A DNA stretch of 64,000 nucleotides, from assembly GCF_004345745.1 (NCBI RefSeq), contig NZ_SLXJ01000007.1, positions 42,876-106,875 on the forward strand, read 5' to 3'. The notes beneath the pieces were generated by a model that had not been told where the DNA came from, did not search any database, and saw only the letters and a list, made by a program, of their open reading frames with translations. Position 1 is the stretch's first letter. Each line of letters begins with the position of its first letter. The stretch is from Nicoletella semolina (lineage in GTDB: Bacteria; Pseudomonadota; Gammaproteobacteria; Enterobacterales; Pasteurellaceae). The translations under genes were made by a program, and so were the position numbers. Below, piece by piece: positions 58,347-64,000 of the stretch.

Positions 58347-60188
58347 TTAATCACGACGAGGGCGTTTCTCATTAAAACGTTTTTCTTTAAATCCACCACG
58401 ATCATCACGACGATTACCTGATCCAAAGCGGTCATTCCCTCGTGAATTTTTGCGGCGATCATCACGTCCACGACGATCGTCAAATGATTGACTATTGTTT
58501 TCAGCTGCTCCCAATAATGTCATCTGCATTTGCTTATTCAATACTCTAGCTTTTTGTGCAAAATGTTGTATTAACTGAGTTGGCATTCCTTGTGGCAGTT
58601 CAATAGTTGAATAAGTGTCGTGCAATTTAATGTGTCCAATATAGCGACTACTAATATCGCCTTCATTTGCAATTGCTCCCACAATATGACGTACTTCAAC
58701 GCCATCTTCACGACCAATTTCAATACGATATAAATCCATCGCCACGCCATTATTATCACGATGTTCACGACCACCACGGCGTTCCATTGAACGAGGGTTT
58801 TCACGCCCACCTCGCTCACTACGCCCTCTCTCCACTCGACCTCTATCGCCACGGATTGGACGAATTTCAGGATCTGGAGGAAGAATCAATTTTTGTTTTT
58901 CTTGCAACAACATCATCATTGCGGCGGCTAACTCTTCGTGATCTTGATCAGCCGTAAATAAATCTTCCAATAACTCTCGATATTTTTCTAAATCGTGATG
59001 TTCTAACTGTTTAGAAATTCGAGCTTTAAATTTCTCACGACGTTTTTCCATTAACACTTGATGATTTGGTATTGGTACTTCATCAATCGGCTTTTTCATT
59101 AAATGCTCAATATTTTTAAGCAAACGGCGTTCTCTAGATTCCACAAACAATAAGGCACGTCCAGAACGTCCTGCACGCCCTGTCCGTCCAATACGGTGAA
59201 CATAGCTTTCTGAATCAAGCGGAATATCATAATTCACCACAAGACTGATACGCTCTACATCTAGTCCTCGTGCTGCAACATCAGTTGCCACTAAAATATC
59301 AAGACGCCCTGATTTTAAGCGTTCGAGAGTTTGTTCTCTTGCTTGTTGAGTCATATCGCCATTTAATGCTGCTGCACTATAACCATTACGTTCAAGCAAT
59401 TCGGTAATATCAACGGTTCCTGTTTTAGTACGAGTAAAAATAATCGCTGCATCAAAATCTTCTACTTCCAAGAAACGTAACAATGCATCATTTTTACGAA
59501 AACCATTTACTAACCAATAGCTCTGGGTAATATCTGGTGCTGAGCGTTGTGTTGCTTGAATTTTCACTTCTTGAGGATTTTTCATAAAACGACGAGTAAT
59601 TCGACGAATTGGCTCTGGCATCGTCGCAGAAAAAAGTGCCGTTTGATGATTTTCTGGCAATTCAGCCATCACAGTTTCAACATCATCGATAAACCCCATT
59701 CGTAACATTTCATCTGCTTCATCTAATACAATAGATTTCAATGCAGAAAGATCCAATGTACCACGGCGAATATGATCCAAAATACGCCCAGGGGTACCCA
59801 CTACGATTTGAGCCCCATTTTTTAATGCTCGTAGCTGAATGTCATAACGCTGACCGCCATAGACTGTAACAATACGCACACGCATATTTTTGGTAAATTG
59901 CTCGCAGGCATCTGCCACTTGAATAGCTAATTCACGGGTCGGTGCCATCACCAGCATTTGTGGATAACGCTGTTCAGGATCAATTTGAGCTAATAAAGGT
60001 AAAGAAAAGGCTGCAGTTTTCCCACTCCCTGTTTGTGCCATACCTAACACATCACGCCCTGCTAAAAGATGAGGAATAGTTTCTTGCTGAATAGGTGATG
60101 GATTAACAAATCCCATTTCATTAACGGCATCAAGAAGTGATTGAGGTAAGCCAAGATCGGCGAAAGTGGTTTTAATTTCAGTTGTCAT
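58347..60188 (-). CDS. deaD: ATP-dependent RNA helicase DeaD (CsdA)
   Basis: 613 residues. Q-motif, [39 protein letters not shown] and [11 protein letters not shown]; then a DeaD dimerisation region, an RNA-binding domain (about 475-550, [20 protein letters not shown]) and Arg/Gly/Asp-rich tails. Cold-shock helicase for ribosome assembly and mRNA decay. Position pnp-nlpI-deaD is conserved with E. coli. Confidence 0.95.
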   Translation of the reverse strand: MTTEIKTTFADLGLPQSLLDAVNEMGFVNPSPIQQETIPHLLAGRDVLGMAQTGSGKTAAFSLPLLAQIDPEQRYPQMLVMAPTRELAIQVADACEQFTKNMRVRIVTVYGGQRYDIQLRALKNGAQIVVGTPGRILDHIRRGTLDLSALKSIVLDEADEMLRMGFIDDVETVMAELPENHQTALFSATMPEPIRRITRRFMKNPQEVKIQATQRSAPDITQSYWLVNGFRKNDALLRFLEVEDFDAAIIFTRTKTGTVDITELLERNGYSAAALNGDMTQQAREQTLERLKSGRLDILVATDVAARGLDVERISLVVNYDIPLDSESYVHRIGRTGRAGRSGRALLFVESRERRLLKNIEHLMKKPIDEVPIPNHQVLMEKRREKFKARISKQLEHHDLEKYRELLEDLFTADQDHEELAAAMMMLLQEKQKLILPPDPEIRPIRGDRGRVERGRSERGGRENPRSMERRGGREHRDNNGVAMDLYRIEIGREDGVEVRHIVGAIANEGDISSRYIGHIKLHDTYSTIELPQGMPTQLIQHFAQKARVLNKQMQMTLLGAAENNSQSFDDRRGRDDRRKNSRGNDRFGSGNRRDDRGGFKEKRFNEKRPRRD

Positions 60189-60311
60189 AAAGTTCCAAAT
60201 ATCAGAAAGTAGAACGCTTTTAAGCCATTCTACAGTTTAAAATATATTGTTGAGTATTTAGGTAAAGTAAATATTGATTAATATCAAGAATGATGAACTT
60301 ACAGTGTCAGT

Positions 60312-60320
60312 ACAAGCGGT
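60312..60320 (+). repeat. DNA uptake sequence
   Basis: ACAAGCGGT followed by TAGTTATAC and AATTTTACAAT: core intact, tail imperfect. In the 173-base gap between nlpI and deaD. Confidence 0.75.
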
Positions 60321-60361
60321 TAGTTATACAAAAAATTTTACAATTTAAACGCTGTATCGCC

Positions 60362-61285
60362 CTAATTTTTCCCAACAATCACGGGAGTTGTTTGATTAGT
60401 ACGTAATTGTAATAATTCAAACAGAGCAAAACGGTACTCAACAAAGTTATAAACTTGATTTGCAACGGTTAGACGAAACAAGCTATGAGCTTCTTTCGTT
60501 TGATTCATTTTGAGTGCTTGTTTTGCAAGGTAAAAATAAGTTTCAGTTAAAATTTCTGCATATTGAACCGTATTCACTTCTGTCCGTGCATTCATTTTTA
60601 ACTGAAGGCTTTCTAATGTGAGATTACCTAATAGATAATCTACTAATGTAGTTCCCCAAAAGCCTTTTGATAACAATTTAGAACGAATCGCTAAATTCGT
60701 TATCGCAGCATCTGGATTCAATTCTAATTCATTAAAATATAACCATAACGCTCGATAAGGATCACTTTTATCTGCTCGATAAAAAGATACTAAATCACGT
60801 TCAGCTTCTGTATAACGCCCACTATAATAAAATGCCAAACCTCTATTTAAACGAGTGTAATCATAACTAGGCTCTAGATCTAACACAGTATTAAAGGCAT
60901 CAATTGCACCGTCATAATCTTCCTCAAGCAATAAATATAATCCTAAATAATTATAAGCCGCTGCCATTCTCGAATTCAAGGCAATCGCTTGAGTAAAATC
61001 ATAGCGAGCTAATGACCAAAGCCCTAGATTATCGTAAATTATGCCTCTTTCGAAAAGTAACTCCGCACGCTCTTTTGTCGTTAATCTTGCTCTATCTAAC
61101 ATCTGTGTTAGCCTTACAATCATCACTTCTTGCTTAAAATGTATCTTAGGATTTAATTCTGCCAAAGCTAAATTATTTGGCGAAATCATTTCCGCAATAC
61201 GATGAGTACAGCCTGTTAATAAAAAGATAGTAAGGAAATTAATTAAATAGAAACGAAAACTAAACAACTTAAAACGTTGTAACAT
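60362..61285 (-). CDS. nlpI: Lipoprotein NlpI (TPR adaptor)
   Basis: 307 residues. Signal with lipobox LLTGC (lipidated Cys26), then tetratricopeptide repeats, e.g. RGIIYDNLGLWSLARYDFTQ, YNYLGLYLLLEEDYDGAIDA and LNRGLAFYYSGRYTEAERDL. NlpI is an outer-membrane adaptor that steers murein endopeptidases to the Prc protease. Sits between pnp and deaD as in E. coli. Confidence 0.94.
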   Translation of the reverse strand: MLQRFKLFSFRFYLINFLTIFLLTGCTHRIAEMISPNNLALAELNPKIHFKQEVMIVRLTQMLDRARLTTKERAELLFERGIIYDNLGLWSLARYDFTQAIALNSRMAAAYNYLGLYLLLEEDYDGAIDAFNTVLDLEPSYDYTRLNRGLAFYYSGRYTEAERDLVSFYRADKSDPYRALWLYFNELELNPDAAITNLAIRSKLLSKGFWGTTLVDYLLGNLTLESLQLKMNARTEVNTVQYAEILTETYFYLAKQALKMNQTKEAHSLFRLTVANQVYNFVEYRFALFELLQLRTNQTTPVIVGKN

Positions 61286-61385
61286 TCACCAAGACCTTTA
61301 AAAAGGAAATTTTACATCAAATGCAGGAACACATCGCTGCGTTCACTGCATAAAATAAAGTATAAATTGCTATACTTCAAATTAA

Positions 61386-63515
61386 TTAGGCTTCAACAGA
61401 AGGTTGCACTTCATCAATTTCAGCCAATTCTGGCACAACATTCAGATCTTTCATCGTTAAGCGGATACGACCTTGACGATCAATTTCCACGACTTTAACT
61501 TGAACATCTTGTCCCACAGCTAAATAGTCTGACACACGCTCAACACGCTCATTGGCAATTTGTGAGATGTGAACTAGCCCTTCTTTACTGCCTAGAATTG
61601 AAACAAATGCACCAAAATCAACCACTCGAGTTACTTTCCCTGTATAAAGTGTATTGACTTCTACTTCAGCAACGATCTCTTCAATACGTCCCATTACTGC
61701 TTTAGCCGCATTATTATCTGTTGCTGCAATTTTAACCGTACCATCGTCATCAATATCAATTGATGTCCCTGTTTCCTCAGTTAAAGAACGAATAGTTGCA
61801 CCACCTTTACCAATAACATCTTTAATCTTCTTCGGATCAATTTTCATCGTATAAATACGAGGCGCAAAATCAGAAATATCTTCACGAGCAGTTGGAAGAG
61901 CTTGCTCCATTACACTTAAAATATGCAGACGAGCACCTTTTGCTTGAGCAAGGGCAATCTGCATAATTTCAGGCGTAATACCTTCAATTTTAATATCCAT
62001 TTGCAATGCAGTAATACCTTCACGAGTACCCGCAACTTTAAAGTCCATATCTCCCAAATGATCTTCATCACCTAAAATATCAGACAACACAACAAATTTA
62101 TCATCTTCCTTAACCAAGCCCATTGCAATACCTGCAACCGCTGATTTAATTGGCACGCCAGCGTCCATTAATGCTAAAGACGCACCACAAACTGATGCCA
62201 TTGAAGAAGAACCATTCGATTCGGTAATCTCAGATACTACACGCACGACGTATGGAAATTCATCAGCACTTGGCATTACGGCCAATACACCACGTTTTGC
62301 CAAACGACCGTGTCCAATTTCTCGGCGTTTCGGTGATCCAATGCGTCCTGTTTCTCCAACAGAGTACGGAGGGAAATTATAATGAAACAAAAATCTATCT
62401 GATTTTTCACCTGTTAATTCATCAATCGTTTGAGCATCACGTTCTGTGCCTAATGTTGCTACTGCTAGAGCTTGTGTTTCACCACGAGTGAATAATGCAG
62501 AGCCGTGCGTACGAGGCAACACACCTGTACAAATATCCAATGCACGTACAGTATCTACCGTACGCCCATCAATGCGAGGTTCACCCGCAATAATACGACT
62601 ACGCACAATTTGGCTTTCTAATGTGCTGATAATATCACCAATCTTCCCTTCATTCAGAGCTTCATCTTTTGCTATGAGTGTTGCAATCGTTTCTGCTCGA
62701 ATAGCATCAATCTGTGCATAACGAGCCTGTTTTTCTGTAATACGATAAGCATCGCCAAGACGAGCTTCGGCAATCTCTTTCACTTGATTAATTAATGCTG
62801 TATTTTCCTCTGGAGCTTTCCAATCCCAACGAGGCTTACCTGCTTCTTTTACAAATTCTTTAATATTTTCAATCACCACTTGCTGTTGCTGATGACCAAA
62901 GACCACCGCAGATAACATCTGTTCTTCGCTTAAAATATCCGCTTCTGACTCAACCATTAAGACGGCTTTATCGGTTCCTGCAACCACCAAATCCAAACGG
63001 CTTATTTTTTGTTCAGAAACTGTTGGGTTTAGCACAAGTTGATCGTTAATAAAGCCAACACGAGCCGCACCAATCGGACCATTAAATGGCACCCCTGATA
63101 AAGAAAGTGCCGCAGATGCACCAATCATTGCAACTAAATCAGGGCTAATCTGTGGATTTACAGAGACCACTGTCGCAATCACTTGAATCTCATTGAAAAA
63201 ACCTTCAGGGAAGAGAGGGCGAACAGGTCGGTCAATTAAACGTGCAACTAACGTTTCACCCTCAGATGGGCGACCTTCACGCTTGAAAAAACCACCAGGA
63301 ATACGACCTGCTGCATAAGTACGCTCTTGATAATCTACCGTCAAAGGGAAAAAATCTTGCCCTTCTTTTACATCATTTTTTGCTACCACGGTAACAAATA
63401 CCGTCGTGTCGTCCATACTTGCCATTACCGCTGCCGTTGCTTGGCGTGCGATCGCACCTGTTTCTAACGTTACAGTATGCTGACCATATTTAAACTGTTT
63501 CACAATTGGAGTCAT
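61386..63515 (-). CDS. pnp: Polyribonucleotide nucleotidyltransferase
   Basis: 709 residues: two RNase PH domains (about 12-145 and 325-460), the helical linker, KH domain (about 555-615; [15 protein letters not shown]) and S1 domain (about 620-690; [19 protein letters not shown]). Phosphorolytic 3-prime exonuclease of the RNA degradosome. First gene of the pnp-nlpI-deaD run. rpsO, usual upstream neighbour, is not here; the autotransporter end takes its place. Confidence 0.97.
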   Translation of the reverse strand: MTPIVKQFKYGQHTVTLETGAIARQATAAVMASMDDTTVFVTVVAKNDVKEGQDFFPLTVDYQERTYAAGRIPGGFFKREGRPSEGETLVARLIDRPVRPLFPEGFFNEIQVIATVVSVNPQISPDLVAMIGASAALSLSGVPFNGPIGAARVGFINDQLVLNPTVSEQKISRLDLVVAGTDKAVLMVESEADILSEEQMLSAVVFGHQQQQVVIENIKEFVKEAGKPRWDWKAPEENTALINQVKEIAEARLGDAYRITEKQARYAQIDAIRAETIATLIAKDEALNEGKIGDIISTLESQIVRSRIIAGEPRIDGRTVDTVRALDICTGVLPRTHGSALFTRGETQALAVATLGTERDAQTIDELTGEKSDRFLFHYNFPPYSVGETGRIGSPKRREIGHGRLAKRGVLAVMPSADEFPYVVRVVSEITESNGSSSMASVCGASLALMDAGVPIKSAVAGIAMGLVKEDDKFVVLSDILGDEDHLGDMDFKVAGTREGITALQMDIKIEGITPEIMQIALAQAKGARLHILSVMEQALPTAREDISDFAPRIYTMKIDPKKIKDVIGKGGATIRSLTEETGTSIDIDDDGTVKIAATDNNAAKAVMGRIEEIVAEVEVNTLYTGKVTRVVDFGAFVSILGSKEGLVHISQIANERVERVSDYLAVGQDVQVKVVEIDRQGRIRLTMKDLNVVPELAEIDEVQPSVEA

Positions 63516-63905
63516 TCGCTCATTCCTTAATCATTTTAAATTTTACTATTTTATCTCTTAAAATTGCGACTAGTAAAAATACTCTACTGCCTTAAACCAT
63601 CAAATATAGTTCAACTATTAATCGTTAGGCACAAAATATTTTTAATAGCCGCTTCTTAAATCCACAGAGATAAAACTAGTGCATTATACAGATATTTCAT
63701 AAAAATGTGTTGATTATTTGTGATTTAAGCGGATTAATCAAATAGCCATCTATGATTAAGCTTCAATAGAAATCAAAAATCCCCCCAAGCCGAAACTTGA
63801 GGGGACTGGATTATCATAAATAGATAAGAACGTTCTTTTTACTTTTTAGCTGTCTTTCCCTTTACTAAAAGAGAAAAGAGGAAAAAAAGAAAGCCACGCA
63901 ACACC
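63516..63905. other. Non-coding stretch upstream of pnp
   Basis: About 390 bases between pnp and the upstream partial gene hold no convincing reading frame. They contain the presumed pnp promoter and 5-prime leader, an uptake-like half-site near 63726-63732 and, at 63780-63805, a hairpin. A purine-rich tract on the plus strand (63868-63893), i.e. a pyrimidine/T-rich tract on the minus strand, follows the end of the upstream gene and probably terminates it. Confidence 0.6.
63780..63805 (-). terminator. Hairpin in the pnp upstream region
   Basis: TCCCCCCAAG and CTTGAGGGGA pair with one mismatch around six bases; minus-strand continuation is TTTTTGATTTC. Likely the terminator of the partial gene on the right, or part of the pnp leader. 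Confidence 0.65.
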
Positions 63906-64000
63906 CTACCACTCGTAGTTTATCCCCGCTCCTCCACTCACATCGCCTCCGCTTAACGCAAAACCTGCCCTCGCAGAAAAACCTTCATTCACTCGATAAC
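63906..64000 (-). CDS. C-terminus of a trimeric autotransporter adhesin (YadA-like anchor)
   Basis: Only the last 31 codons are in the window. The end reads YRVNEGFSARAGFALSGG then DVSGGAGINYEW and stop, matching the last two beta-strands of the YadA-type membrane anchor, with the usual aromatic Trp as final residue for the Bam machinery. The rest of the gene is past the right edge. VtaA-type adhesins of Glaesserella parasuis end like this. A host-attachment role is typical. Confidence 0.75.
   Translation of the reverse strand, partial: YRVNEGFSARAGFALSGGDVSGGAGINYEW

Noticed and set aside
58571..58957. Frames on both strands inside the Arg/Gly-rich tail of deaD.
   Set aside because: Low-complexity shadows of the helicase tail, without ribosome sites or homology.

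Overview
The window is a contiguous piece of chromosome from a gammaproteobacterium of the family Pasteurellaceae, AT-rich and densely packed. Three things point there: nearly every protein closely resembles Haemophilus/Actinobacillus-type orthologues; gene neighbourhoods familiar from that family recur (hflD-purB, mepM/znuCB, pnp-nlpI-deaD, serC-hisC, proC plus an MFS gene); and the Actinobacillus-type DNA uptake core ACAAGCGGT occurs at least nine times while no Haemophilus-type core (AAGTGCGGT) was noticed. With the C-terminus of a trimeric autotransporter at the right edge, a Glaesserella parasuis / Actinobacillus-like species is the best guess; the species is inference.

Layout. 1-0.5 kb: start of ispD and ftsB. 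0.7-6.7 kb: pckA behind a class II CRP promoter, comEC (DNA uptake channel) behind a competence-type CRP-S site, lolA, trpR, mtgA. 6.7-12.9 kb: a RimK-like ligase, bioD, rnd, pmbA, ppx. 13-15.4 kb: a small sialic-acid block (nanQ, an RpiR-type regulator, nanA). 15.5-21.9 kb: mltA, an orphan Gfo/Idh/MocA oxidoreductase, pta and ackA, a Pmp3-like peptide. 22-25.9 kb: epmB and efp divergently arranged, zapB, tdk, a tiny membrane protein and fnr. 26-31.4 kb: aroA, an HsdR remnant, hisC, serC, pepP. 31.5-35.4 kb: mazG, cpxR-cpxA, a Nif3-like gene. 35.4-41.7 kb: cysS with an unusual C-terminal domain, an MFS transporter, proC, lon. 42-47 kb: hflD-purB, a decayed glpR, ubiA, a decayed tRNA-Leu, lctP. 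47.4-52.8 kb: folA, proB-yfcA-nth, rseC-fadD. 52.9-64 kb: gpmA, dsbC, mepM, znuC-znuB, tadA, deaD-nlpI-pnp and the autotransporter end.

How the genes fit together. Most of the window is core metabolism and envelope maintenance. Carbon flow (pckA, gpmA, pta-ackA, lctP, sialic acid lyase) is tied to CRP and FNR by visible binding sites. Envelope quality control is represented by CpxRA, Lon, DsbC, LolA, NlpI, MepM, MltA and MtgA. Translation factors include EF-P with its modifying enzyme EpmB, CysS and TadA. Signs of gene loss are scattered: an internally deleted hsdR end, a truncated glpR and a degenerate tRNA-Leu. No complete new defence system, prophage, insertion sequence or CRISPR array was seen. 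The most unusual item is the 77-residue RelE/ParE-like tail fused to cysteinyl-tRNA synthetase.
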